A program made the position numbers and the translations under genes. Below are positions 24,742 through 36,125 of a DNA stretch of 64,000 nucleotides, piece after piece (the first letter of the stretch is position 1; each line of letters begins with the position of its first letter). Below the pieces are notes generated by a model. It was not told the DNA's origin, searched no databases, and saw nothing but the letters and a program-made list of their open reading frames with translations. Source of the DNA: Cliona cf. orientalis (lineage: Eukaryota; Porifera; Demospongiae; Clionaida; Clionaidae); NCBI GenBank assembly GCA_963930775.1, contig OZ005694.1, forward strand, positions 6,875,054 to 6,939,053, given 5' to 3'.

Positions 24742-25550
24742 AGAATGTTTTGGAATTCCTTACGGATCAATTTCACCAGGGAAAGAAGTATAGCACCCTG
24801 AATATCTACAGATCCGCCATTTCTACTACTCACACGCCAGTGGATGGATTCCAAGTTGGCAAGCACCCTCTCGTCTCTCGACTAATGAAAGGGGCATTTA
24901 ATCTTCGCCCTCCTAAACCAAGACATGCTGGTAGGTGGGACGTAAAACAAGTGTTGGATTTTTTGAAACAAAAAGGACCAACTGCTGATCTGTCGGTGAA
25001 GGATCTCACCCTCAAGCTTTCTATGTTACTGGCATTATCAAATGCTGATAGAGCATCCGACCTGTGTGCTCTCGATGTGAGATACCTATCTTTGACCCCA
25101 AAAGGTGCAGAGTTTCAACTGGTGACACTGACGAAATCAGCTAGACCAGACCGACATTTTATTTCCTTCTATCCATCCTTCCAAGATGAGACAGTTTGCC
25201 CGGTGACCACCTTGCAACTGTACCTCACACGAACAGCAGATTGGAGAGCTGATCAGAATAGGAACCAACTATTCCTATCTATCAACAGACCACATCATCC
25301 AGTCACTCCAGCCACGGTTGCACGATGGCTTAAGGAGACATTGAGAATGGCAGGAGTATCTACTGATTTCACTGCCCATTCCACCAGAGCTACTGCTGTT
25401 TCAGTAGCATTTGACAAGGGTGTCTCAATAAAAGACATCTTGAACACAGCAGACTGGACATCTGATTCAGTCTTCAAGAAGTATTATTATAAACCATTAA
25501 CCAGTTCTGTAAACCAATCCACATTTTCACATGCTGTTTTACAAGCATAA
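24540..25550 (+). CDS. DIRS tyrosine recombinase
   Basis: The frame is open from 23520, but only the part from ~24540 looks like coding sequence in this frame; the earlier part shadows the RT. The N-terminal core-binding region reads WRSNTESSYSSSWRIWERW and VLEFLTDQF. The catalytic region shows LSNADRASDL (Arg near 25050), TAHSTRATAVS (H-x-x-R near 25377) and a Tyr in KKYYYKP (25482-25490), together the R...HxxR...Y set of tyrosine recombinases. There is no obvious ATG before the domain, and the frame overlaps the RT end at 24741. Expression may therefore need frameshifting or re-initiation. It integrates the circular DNA copy without a long target duplication. Confidence 0.8.
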   Translation, partial: NDSTRSSTVSRLDCIRNSLQSRGLSDKAISLMCASWRSNTESSYSSSWRIWERWCLSEGVNPLCATIENVLEFLTDQFHQGKKYSTLNIYRSAISTTHTPVDGFQVGKHPLVSRLMKGAFNLRPPKPRHAGRWDVKQVLDFLKQKGPTADLSVKDLTLKLSMLLALSNADRASDLCALDVRYLSLTPKGAEFQLVTLTKSARPDRHFISFYPSFQDETVCPVTTLQLYLTRTADWRADQNRNQLFLSINRPHHPVTPATVARWLKETLRMAGVSTDFTAHSTRATAVSVAFDKGVSIKDILNTADWTSDSVFKKYYYKPLTSSVNQSTFSHAVLQA

Positions 25551-25655
25551 TCAGTTGTGATAATTATTATGTTATTGAGCATTGAAATTGTTTTAATAAT
25601 AATATTATTATTATTATTATTCAAAAAATTTCCATTAAGGAAGTGACTTTGAACA

Positions 25656-25777
25656 ACACACCGTCATGTCGGAACCAGAGGCTCCGAAGTGCAATTGATG
25701 ATCTCACCAGGGTCCAGAGGACCTGCAGTGTGATCGAGATTGTATGAGGAGCTGATGGTGAAGACATCACGGTGTGT
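25656..25777 (-). repeat. DIRS internal complementary region
   Basis: Complement of the left end (25656-25695) fused to complement of the right end (25693-25777). The centre gcaattgatg is the presumed circle junction. Confidence 0.85.
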
Positions 25778-25856
25778 CCCACCCGTATTATGAAGGTGAA
25801 GTACATCACCGTTGTTCTTTTATTTCCCACCCAGATAAGGTTGACAGTCAGAGTTA

Positions 25857-26045
25857 CAAGAAAGAAGACTGATCACATTCCGCGGTGGTGTCCTAGGTGA
25901 TGGCGCCAAAATGATCACGTGACTTTGAACTTGCTGTCAGTGGGCGGGGAAAAGGACTAAACACACCGTGATGTCTTCACCATCAGCTCCTCATACAATC
26001 TCGATCACACTGCAGGTCCTCTGGACCCTGGTGAGATCATCAATT
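25857..26045 (-). repeat. DIRS right terminal repeat
   Basis: 25857-25973 is an inverted copy of the left terminal region. 25961-26045 is inverted relative to the internal complementary region. Confidence 0.85.
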
Positions 26046-26560
26046 ATGTCAGCCAAGAGAGCGTGTGAAGTTTGGCCAGCATTATGATTGTACTTGTCGG
26101 AAAATGTAGTACTCAGCTTTTGATGTATTCACTGGATATAATTATTATATGTAAGTTAATCTATGATTCTGTGGATTTTTAGGTCTCAGAAGTGTTCTGT
26201 AAAGGCTCTGGTTATGACATCATAATTATCTAACCATAAAAAAGTAAATTGCTACTGGGAATGTAATAACATTGTCCATACATACATGATGATAGTACAA
26301 TGTGGTGGTTGTACATGTATATTACGTGCAGGTACATACATGTATGCATGTTAGTGTGTGTGATGTTTGTGCTAGATATTGAAAGCTTTTGTATCTTCAA
26401 TAATAATATTTTATTATACAACACTAAAGAGCATTGTGAAGTATTGTAACTACTGTTGTGTATATAATTATTTCCTAGGGGAAACCCCTGACCCTATGTT
26501 TATGGAAGCACTATCATACAAACCCTCGTAGCTAACATAATTTATATTAGTTGCACATAG

Positions 26561-26839
26561 CAGTGGAGTAGGAACCGGGGGTTAGGAGGGCCACTGGCCC
26601 CCCAATATTTCAGAAGGGGGGGGCCTGGCCCCCTCCCCCCAATCATCAGGCTTGATACATAACTCTTGTATATGTATCATAATTATATCAGACATTCTTC
26701 GTAAAAGCCTGGTTTAAATTACTGAAATACGACCTCTACAGAAGAATAATTATTGTGGTCACAAAATACAGTAATCAAAGCCACACCCACAATTTGTATC
26801 GGTAGTCCCTGAAACACACGATTGCTTCCTACTCCATTG
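26561..26839. mobile_element. MITE, 279 bp, with catag duplication
   Basis: Ends cagtggagtaggaa and ttcctactccattg, flanked by catag (26556-26560 and 26840-26844). The same place in copy 1 (~8468) is empty. Confidence 0.8.
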
Positions 26840-26914
26840 CATAGCAAGCCAAGCCAGAAACACAATTAGCGGTGTTACAATAGAGTAACAACAGGAATGT
26901 CATTACACAATATA

Positions 26915-27321
26915 CCATAATATTCGCTCGATCAAACGCCGCGGCTACTATTTATTTCACCGCCCGAGTTTGCGCGGCATTTATTCGAGAGCGGCGACTA
27001 TTCGAGAGCGGCATTTATTAATACCAGTAGCTGCTAGAGAGGCAATCCTTAGAGAAACGGTCGATTGATATCGCTGATCTAGGAGATTCTGGCCCCTTTG
27101 CTGATGCAGAAGAAGGTTAGAACTTGTTCTAGACTGTTCATCGTGTACCTGCCATCGAAAACGAGTCGCAAGGCATGTCCACGTGCTGGTATTCTCGAAT
27201 AGTAGGTGTGGCGCGGCTACTATTCGAGAGCGGCCACTATTTCGTTCAACACTTCCGGAGGTGCGGCGACTATTCGAGAGCGGCGACTAATCGAGAGTGG
27301 CGTCTGATCGAGCGAATACGG
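26915..27321. mobile_element. MITE, 407 bp, TA duplication
   Basis: Inverted ends tattcgctcgatca / tgatcgagcgaata, inside short ccata/cgg extensions; TA on each side. Copy 1 reads aatatacattac without it. Internal tattcgagagcgg repeats. Confidence 0.8.
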
Positions 27322-28010
27322 TACATTAAAACAATGGCATGCCTCACCAGAACCTAAGTTGAATTTTCCAAAAAAGATACACACATACAATCATAATATT
27401 ATATCTTCATAAAAGCCTAATGGCACATCAAATGATTTCAACATACACTGTTTAAACCACATAGCACAGCAATAGCATCAACTCACTTACTGAGTGACTA
27501 CCTACATTATTAACCCTACAGCATATGAACTGAGGGTTAACAATGCTTTCCTCTGCATGTTTAAGGGAATACAATACATACCGTAGTGTCCCGAGCAAGC
27601 GCCCACTCCCGGGTAAGCACCTATTTACCTTATTTCAAGGGGTCAACGTAGCAGCTTCTATACAAACGTATGGAAATTATGTCCCGGGTAAAAATTGCAA
27701 TGTATGTATATACCCAGGATGCTTTGGTACGTACATATGCCTTCACAATAGGCTATTTTTTGATGTGGGAATGGGACAGGGCCAAACGCTTTCATAGTAA
27801 GTTACGGGCTCCAATTCAGTATGCCTCAGCCTTGGGGATTGGGAGGACACTAAGTAGCCATATCTCATCAGTCAGCCAGGTTTACATGAAATGATGGTGA
27901 CATAATGATGATCACCCTAACAAACAGATATACATGTAAAGGTAGCTAATATGACTTACATACATAATGTTGTACCTCCCACAACAACAAATAGAGTATG
28001 CATGTGTGTA

Positions 28011-28599
28011 CAGTGGAACTTCTCATAACGGACCCTCCCAGGAGCGACCACCCCCTATATAACGGACAACCGCTATGGAACGGATTGAATTTGCCATAGA
28101 ATTAGTACATTACGAACCTCCGAGGAGCAGACAACCTCTCAATTCACTATAATGGACGGATTGTTCGGACCCGATTGAACTTCTCAGTATAATTTTACTT
28201 CTAAATAGCGGACGGCCAGGAAGCCACACCCCTTTCGCGGCCTGTGACGTAATTGCTGGCGCCATGATCCTGGTCAGATCCTTCCCACTTCGTAGGAGGG
28301 GCGCTATCTTGGAGGTGGGGTCTGGGGCGAGACTAATGCATCATGTTGCATGATACAATTCAAGTGTGGTCTATAGCTACATATACACAGTATACTATTA
28401 GAGTAGACTCATATCCAGCTCATATCCTTCTTTCCTGTTGATTCTTTCTCCATGGAGTCACCTCTGCAAACGCTAATGTGTAGACTATAATATTATAATT
28501 ATTATTATTAAAATTGTCTCTGCTTCTGTAAAAGGACAACCTCCATATAAAGGACAAAAGGCCTGCTCCCAATGTGTCCGTTATTCGGAAGTTCTACTG
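28011..28599. mobile_element. Tc1/mariner-like non-autonomous element, 589 bp
   Basis: Ends cagtggaacttctcataacg and cgttattcggaagttctactg, TA on both sides. Related to 11608-12484. Copy 1 is empty at ~9055. Confidence 0.8.
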
Positions 28600-29131
28600 T
28601 ACACATAATTATTAATATCTGTACAGACTCATTCATACCTTTATAATCAATCCGTGGGTGTATATCCATCATTGAATCATCTATGGTTCCTTCAAACTTG
28701 ATAGTGGGTGGATTAAACTCAGTTCCTCTCATCGTTACCTTGACATGATAGTCTAGCAGCCGATGTTGCAGGTCTTCATGCTCACTCACCCTCCAAATGT
28801 CAGAAGCTCTAATCTATTGAAAAAAAATAATGAACACCAGAGATAATTATTTCCATTATATTAATATTATTATTATGACATACTGGGGGAGAGAATAATG
28901 TAGCTAGCCATCCACCTGCACTGGATCCAATACTTTGATGTGTCATTGCTAGCAACCTCCCACCCTCTCAAGGCTTTCCCCAGATTTTCAGAGTATAGGA
29001 TGGTATTCTTGTTCATTTTGGCCAAAGATCAAAGGTGTTTACATTCCTGACTACATTTCACTGACCACATCAAAGGGAAAATAACACGGGGTAGCTAGAG
29101 CGGTGAAGCACTGCAGTGCTCAACTCTGCCC

Positions 29132-29153
29132 TGGGGGGGGGGGGGGGGGGGGT
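29132..29153. repeat. Poly-G tract
   Basis: Run of about 21 G. Confidence 0.85.
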
Positions 29154-29528
29154 GCTTCTTCATATTATAAGTTTCCACTTGATTACATAATGATTATAAT
29201 TATAGTAGGTGCACATAATATTATGTTCTCAATACATATACGTGGTATGGATGGGAGAGGCTGGGGGTCTAAGGCTGGGTTGGGGGCAATGGTTGTAGCA
29301 GGGTTAATCTCTAGGGTTTGTGTATGAAATGGGTAAAATAATGGTCGGCAGCAGCGACAACAGCGGTGGTCAGGTGCTTGGGGCTCTTATGTGTGGAACA
29401 GAATGTAGCAGGTTCAAATCACACTTTACACTTTGAATTCGTTTTTTTCTCCTCGAAATTTTTCTAACCCTAGGGAACCCCTGAACCACTGATGGATCAG
29501 TCCCTGCTACTGATGCATAATTTAGCTG

Positions 29529-29813
29529 TTAGGCGGGGCAAACTGAATTCGCTGTTTATCGTCACCGCCCGCATCGATTTTCAGATTTTCTCAAAATTTT
29601 TCAGATTTCATATTCAATACAGTAAACATATGGCACTTTGAGCCCCACCCACCGATCGCGTTAATTAGAGGGCGGGGCCTCGGCGATTTCGAGGTTCGAG
29701 CATAGCTTTCCAGCACTCTCTACTGGTTTGAAATATGAAAAATGACCGCCCGCCCGCATGCAAAATCGAAATCTTTGTGACGATAAACTGTGAATTTAGT
29801 TTGTCACGCCTTA
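29529..29813. mobile_element. MITE, 285 bp
   Basis: Ends ttaggcggggcaaactgaatt and aatttagtttgtcacgcctta, with cgataaac/gtttatcg inside. Confidence 0.65.
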
Positions 29814-32800
29814 TACTGCTAGGATCTATTGCTGAAGTGATTGTAACTGTTATGATTGTACTCCTTGACAATGTCTATATGCTAGTGTATTCATGTGAGC
29901 CAGCAGTCGTGTTTCTCTGCATGTGCTCCACCCCTTGTTCGTCATTATTCTCTTATCTGCTTTATCTGTGCCAGCCCTGTTACTACTTCCCTACATAGAA
30001 ACCTGTGCGCTCACTGTATGCATGCAAGAGCTAACTTTACATGCTTGCTTGTTGCGTGGATTTAGCATCAAATTCAGCACTCAACAAATGGACTAGCCGA
30101 CACCAATCAGATCGTACCTGTTTAATATCACCTAGAGGGAAACATTCGAGGGAATAACTTGCAGAGTGAGAATTTCACTGAGAAACCTTTTGCAGAATGC
30201 TAAATCAATTGTATAGGTGGGTATAGAGCATGCCTAAATTTCTGGGAAAACTTGTGAAAGTTCTCTCGCAACAGTTTCCCACTATGTGGTATGCATGCAC
30301 ATACATTGTCAACTTCTGGGATTGATTTGGGTGCTCCTGATCATAAAAATACATTCATCCCATTAAATATCAGTAAATAAATCGCTACCCCTCTGAGTTC
30401 CTCGACATAATATTATTGCCTTTGCACACTAGCGTCTAAGATTTTCTAAACACAGGTGGCACTTGACATCTACTAGCCATCCATTGAGACATGTTACCAT
30501 TCCATCTTCAGGCTCCACTGCAGTGATGTGTGGGTCCTTCTCTGGCACAATGACTCTTAAAGATCCACCTGAACTGGCCGTCGAAGCAAATCTAAAATTC
30601 TTTATAAAGTATTGCTCATCATCATCGCCATAGACTTCGTGTTTGCGTCGCAATTTCAAAATCTGTAAGTTAAATATCAATAAGTAAACAATTCAAGAGA
30701 CAACTAAGGAATGCTACTTTACTTTGAGAGCTGTGTAATGAAAATGAGCATCGATGTAGACTTCATGAATGTCATTGGATGATTTTATTGACACAGCAAG
30801 AGAGTATACAGTATCAGCACTGGCATCTGTTTGCTGTGGTGGACTCTCAACCTGCAAGCAGATATTTCTATAAAAATTTTGAGATCATTCAACTGATTCA
30901 GTGAAGTCAACTTTTTGGCAGAAGTCATCACATGTATAATATGTATCCATAATTCTCCTATAAACTAAATAGCTGGTGGTTATGGTTTGAATGGAGGGGT
31001 GGAGTTTGGGCCACATCAATATATGAGGATCATACCACATCAAACAAAATCAAACAAAATCTTGAAAGAATAAAAGCATACATAATACATGTATGCAGAT
31101 ATTCATTGTCCCTAGAATGATAATAATATTATTAGGCGCATTTGTCCATGCGTGTATTAATTATGTGTTAATACATGAGGGATCTAGCAGAATGCTCCCT
31201 CAGGAAAATTTTGTACTTTAGACGCTTTGACATGGTGCATTCTTAGATATAGGCAGTTTCATTAGTCAGCTGTCATAACGCTCTTTACAATACTATAGCT
31301 ATTAGCTACATTGAGTGGAAGTTATAGCATTGGTGTACAGAGAGAATACCTAGCCATACAAAGATCATATTATTATGTTTACCGTATAGTGGGAAACTTT
31401 GGTGAGGTTTTAATTTGGTGATTTGGCGAATTCGGTATAGATTTCCAAATTAAAAACTAGTCGATTTAATCTTATGTATATATGTGTTTTTTGACAATTT
31501 CGATGGATTTGATTACAAATTGCTCAAATGCCTATTATCTCTCCTAGCCAGGATGGCAATGAGATATTTGATCTTGGGATAAAAGAGTGATAAAAATTAA
31601 TGCAATGAAGGATAGATTTCCAGAATAACTTCTGCTGCCAATAATATAGATGTGGACGAAACTAAATTAATTTTTGTACTTACATGAGTGAATGCTGATA
31701 GAGGCTCCATAGCAGATGATGTCATACATTCAGCTGCGATGTTCCTCTGATACAGTGTCCTCTCACCCAGTGACAGCTCAAGAATTTGTTCACTCTGAAA
31801 AAATGTCCTGTCCACTAGTCTGAATGCTTCCATTAGCTCCCAAACAACCACAGTGGGTATAAACCACACAGCGATAAATGAGTTGGCAGGTTCCACAGCT
31901 AGCTACCAGGATGGAAACAGCTACACATTCTGACAGTCGTAGTTCATTATACAAGCGGTTTCGAAAGCAATCCAGTTTTTCGAGTGTGTATGACTTGCAT
32001 GGGATCATCTGCAAACGTTGCCCTCAACATTTTGTGGTCAACACGTGGTACTTTTAAGCCTGGCCAGCAGTCTATTACCTCACTGATAGTAGTGATTTTC
32101 TTGAACGATTGTACCTTTTCGGCGTATGAAATCATTTCTTGCTTCAAATCTTGACTACCAAATTTTGATATGAGATGTTGCAATAATTTGAAATCAATAA
32201 ACGTGAAGAGCGGATTGAGGCGATTAAAAAGCTGAGAAATGATTCTTCTTTTCTCTAACTTAGGTAGCATCTTCTGTATTGTACTTTCATACTCCTTCCG
32301 GAATGTAACTGGCAATTTTGTCAATACTTGCAACACTTGGTCCACCGAAGTATTTCCTTCTGACAATTCAGTGACCAGGCATTCATGAAGGCAGTCAAAC
32401 TGCTCTATCAATGCTTCAATCCACTTGGGCACATCCAGAGGGAACACTGCATGGAACAAGTTTATGGCAAGATAAGTAACTCAATAACAATGGGTAGGCA
32501 AGTATATGCCATCACATATTAAATGTTACTACATGAAGCTCATTAAGAATTGTTTCTATTGCACAGCGTGAAACTTTGGAGAGGTTTTAAATTTGGCAAT
32601 TTGGAGAATTCGGTTGGTAAAGATCACCTATAGCTACATGTATCTGTGAAAATCGAACTTCCCCCCTCAATTTTCCCACAAGACTAAGTATGAAAATTAA
32701 TGTTATGTAGCTATAGCTATGGCGGTTGAGCCACGGTAGGCACTTTAATTCATGCATACGTGCAGCTTATATATATGCTCAGACAGTTTTAAACTTACGT

Positions 32801-33925
32801 ACATCAAATGTTTACTATTGTCAGCTGGTGGTGAGGTTTTTTTACCTCCAAAAGTTTTAACATTATTACGCTCGGGAATTCATGTGAGACACGTTGATTA
32901 GGTTGTAAAGTCATAGCTATAATGGGCTTTTCCACAAATACCCCCTATTGAGGAACAAATTGTGAAATGATCCCCCAGGAACTACATGAAATTTTTGCCC
33001 CCCAAGAATAATTACTTTGGACAGTTCAACCCCCCTAGGATCAATTAAATTTATCCCTCTGGATATTAAGAAGTGATCGTTTGACCCTTCTGGAACCTGT
33101 ATAGGGAACCAGAAAGTACCCCCCCCCCCCCCCAAGATTAATTAAAATCGCCAAAAAGGCCTGTCACAAAATAAATGGTCCTCCACTACAAGTGGTCCCC
33201 CGGACCATCTGTTTCCACTAAAATTCGTCATCAGTGTCCAGGGAGGACTACTTGTGGGAAGCACAGATAGTCCAAGGAGACAGGTTATCATCTGGCACTA
33301 ATGGTCTGGGGGGACCATCTATTCCCGAAATGGATGGTCCGGGGGGACTGTCAATTGCATGACAGGCCCATAAGAACCAATTTAAAATTAATAGCCCAAT
33401 AATTAATATTATTCCATACCCGTATAACTTGATCCAACCTGGACAATATTCTAAGGAAGAATTTGAATTCGAAGGATATCAGGGAATTTTGGTGCATGCA
33501 AAGACAGTGTGCATCAGGCTCTATTTTCCCCTCCCCCAAAGAGAGCCTGGCAATAGTATATTATATCAATTAACTTTTTAATTACAGCTTTGATATCTAT
33601 ACTTCAGTCATGCACATGCATTAGTGTGCAGGTGTAGCTATAGCCAGGGTCCATAGTAGTCTCACCAGCACATCCTTCATGTTTATAAGAAAGCAGAACT
33701 GGTGACTTCGCACGGATACAATGAGTTGTCCCAGTACAATGCAAAGAAGTCATGGGTAACCACTAGAATCATAAGAGGGTGACTATCATGCATGTATTCA
33801 TGCTGCTACTAAAGTAATACTACTGGGCAAATGCCCACTCCCGGGTAAGTGCCCATGCATGTACTGCATTTCAAGGGGTCAATGTATATAGCAGCTTCTA
33901 TACAACCATAAGGAAGTTATATCCC

Positions 33926-34261
33926 AGGTAAGCACCCATGGGGGCCAAAATCACATTTTATGCTTAAGTGCCCATTTGGCTTACCTGGGACACTATAATG
34001 GTATGTTAAAACTTTAAAGTTTAATGTGATTCAACACAACCACACTGACGCCAAAAATTTAAACAGTTATACACTATAGACTATACCAGATCCTTAAGCT
34101 TGGACCCTATGTGAGCCTGAACAAGTCAAATTATATACAGAGTCTAAACTGCATGTATTTTAGGGGACCACTTTTGGAAAAATTATACTTTTTGCATTAA
34201 AGGGGTGGGCTCACATGACTACCATGATGTGCTAATTTTTGAAAATTCCCCTGATTACCTG
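33926..34261. repeat. Direct repeat X, left copy
   Basis: Nearly identical to 40086-40412; it ends with the splice donor and a few exon bases of the death-domain exon. Confidence 0.8.
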
Positions 34262-34339
34262 TACCCCTGCCGACACGGCCAGGCCCAATCACGTCAGATG
34301 ACGGAAGTGTGAAACCAAAAGAGGGAGGGTATTCAGGGT

Positions 34340-34526
34340 GGGCAAACACACTATCGGGAGCCGCCAGCTGCTCAGATGGCTGACATTGACGCACGAGGTA
34401 GCTAGCAAGGGGCAATGAACTGCGCATGACCGATAAGCTAGGCACGTGAATGCATGTCGTAAGCAGGAGGAGGAGCCAAACGCTCCATTCGTGGTTAACT
34501 TAGTTTAACTTCCTTAAACCACATTT
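34340..34526. repeat. Direct repeat Y, left copy
   Basis: acactatcgggagccgcc through ccttaaaccacat; repeated at 39903-40085 with almost no change. Confidence 0.85.
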
Positions 34527-35301
34527 AACCACTCATTATGCTGAGATGCTGCAAAGGGCCATGCTGCAAAGGGCTGCGGGCATACGCTTAATATATCTAC
34601 CATGCATGGAGTGAGCGACCCTTATACCGCTGCTCTCCTTGGAGGATGAGCCCGACCGTGCCGGGGCAGGACAAGCAATCTGTCAGCCGGGTACATGCAC
34701 AGGATCAAGCTGAGACCTAGAAAGCGGTAAATGCTCATTAGCCGACTGACATGTTCATAGGGTAGCATGCATGCCAGGATTGTAATTATGCTTGGGGGGT
34801 AAAGAGGGAGGCAAGTCCTGCCGACACGGCCCAGTGGACGAAGTCCCACCCCCCAAGGATAAATTATAAATAAATGAATTATTATTGTGGATGTTGTCTG
34901 CGAATGATGTGTATACTACGTGCACAAATGCCTAGACAATGCAGCCATGCAGGTTTTCAAGGGCTATTCTCCCATAGACAAGGATAAGCAGAGGACTTCC
35001 AACGTCCGAGAGTTTGTATTATTGAAATCTCTATAGCTACTGTGTGCGGCAGCAGTAGAGGCTGTGCCAATCCTGAAGCTGCATGTGGTCAGAATGCTGA
35101 GAGATATTGCTACCTGGCCAAGCTAGGGGGTCGCTGAATGCACTGGTAAATTTGTTCTGGAAGCCAAAGAAGCGGCCCCAGATTGTTGTGCGGCAAATCG
35201 GCCAAAGTATTGTTGTACCAGGTAGATGGCAAGCTGATACACCAAGAGCTATAATATTAAACCTTGCCGTAATAAAGTGCATGCCGGCAGCAGATCATAG
35301 A

Positions 35302-35763
35302 TAAGGCCACTACAAATTGCATAGTTGTTTCCCGTCCTGGCTGTCGCTTCAATAGCATGCGGGCGGGCGGTTAATTTTTATTATTCATTATTCATTATTA
35401 CCGGATGTGGTATAAACCACAAATGGTCGCCGGGGTACATGACTCGAGCTAATCTCGCCATCTTCAGCTGACATGGTAAGCACAGTCTTAGAACTATGAA
35501 TGAAGCTACTCACGAGTATAGCGATCATCATGCAGAGCGAGAATTGCAGTGAGCAAGTACTGAATGAGCCATCAACATCACAACCTTGGCTTGCAACTCG
35601 AGCGCACACGGAACAGACCGTAAATAATATTGAAATTTTCAATTACGTCATCAATATTTTCGTTTTAATAGAAAATAAGTGCAATAATAGAAAAAGTAGG
35701 CGGTAGCTCAAAAGGCATGCGGGCGGTGGACGGGAAACTATGATCCAATTTGTAGTGGCCTAA
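35302..35763. mobile_element. MITE of the GGCCACTA family
   Basis: Ends taaggccactacaaattg and caatttgtagtggcctaag; inner gtttcccgtcc and gcatgcgggcgg inverted pairs. Confidence 0.75.
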
Positions 35764-36125
35764 GAGCCATTGCAAATGAGCCAGGGCCGGTAGCTACTTG
35801 CATTAATGCGGCAGCATTACTTATCTCAGCGGCACCTTACTGATTTATTCAGGACTATGGGTAGATAAGAGCCATTGCAATGAATCGGGGCCAGTAGCTA
35901 TATACTTGCATTAATGCAGCAGCATTACTTATCTCAGCGGCACCTTACTGATTTATTCTTCCATTGACCACCCCAGGTAGCTACTGCAAAGGAGTATGGG
36001 TAGATAAGAGCCATTGCAAATGAGCCAGGGCCAGTAGCTACTTGCATTAATGCGGTAGCATTACTTATATATCTCAGCGGTGCCTTACTTCCATTGAGCA
36101 CCCCAGGTAGATACTGCAAGGACTA
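35761..36125 (+). repeat. Tandem repeat, three copies
   Basis: Units begin taagagccattgcaa at ~35761, ~35866 and ~36007. Confidence 0.75.

Larger units (their letters stand above)
21322..26045 (+). mobile_element. Complete DIRS-type tyrosine-recombinase retroelement (4.7 kb)
   Basis: The left end 21322-21361 is the reverse complement of 25656-25695. The right end 25961-26045 is the reverse complement of 25693-25777. The inner parts of the ends, 21350-21465 and 25857-25973, are inverted copies of each other. Thus 25656-25777 is an internal complementary region equal to the joined complement of both termini, the hallmark of DIRS elements that replicate through a circular intermediate. Left and right ends share a 3-nt overlap (att), as expected for a recombinase crossover, and there is no longer target duplication. 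Three overlapping open frames with no internal stops suggest a recent insertion. It lies in the intron before the copy 2 NHR exon, opposite to the host gene's direction. Confidence 0.88.

Noticed and set aside
33160-33370. Inverted-repeat element rich in ggaccat/atggtcc
   Set aside because: Short scattered pairs rather than defined ends.
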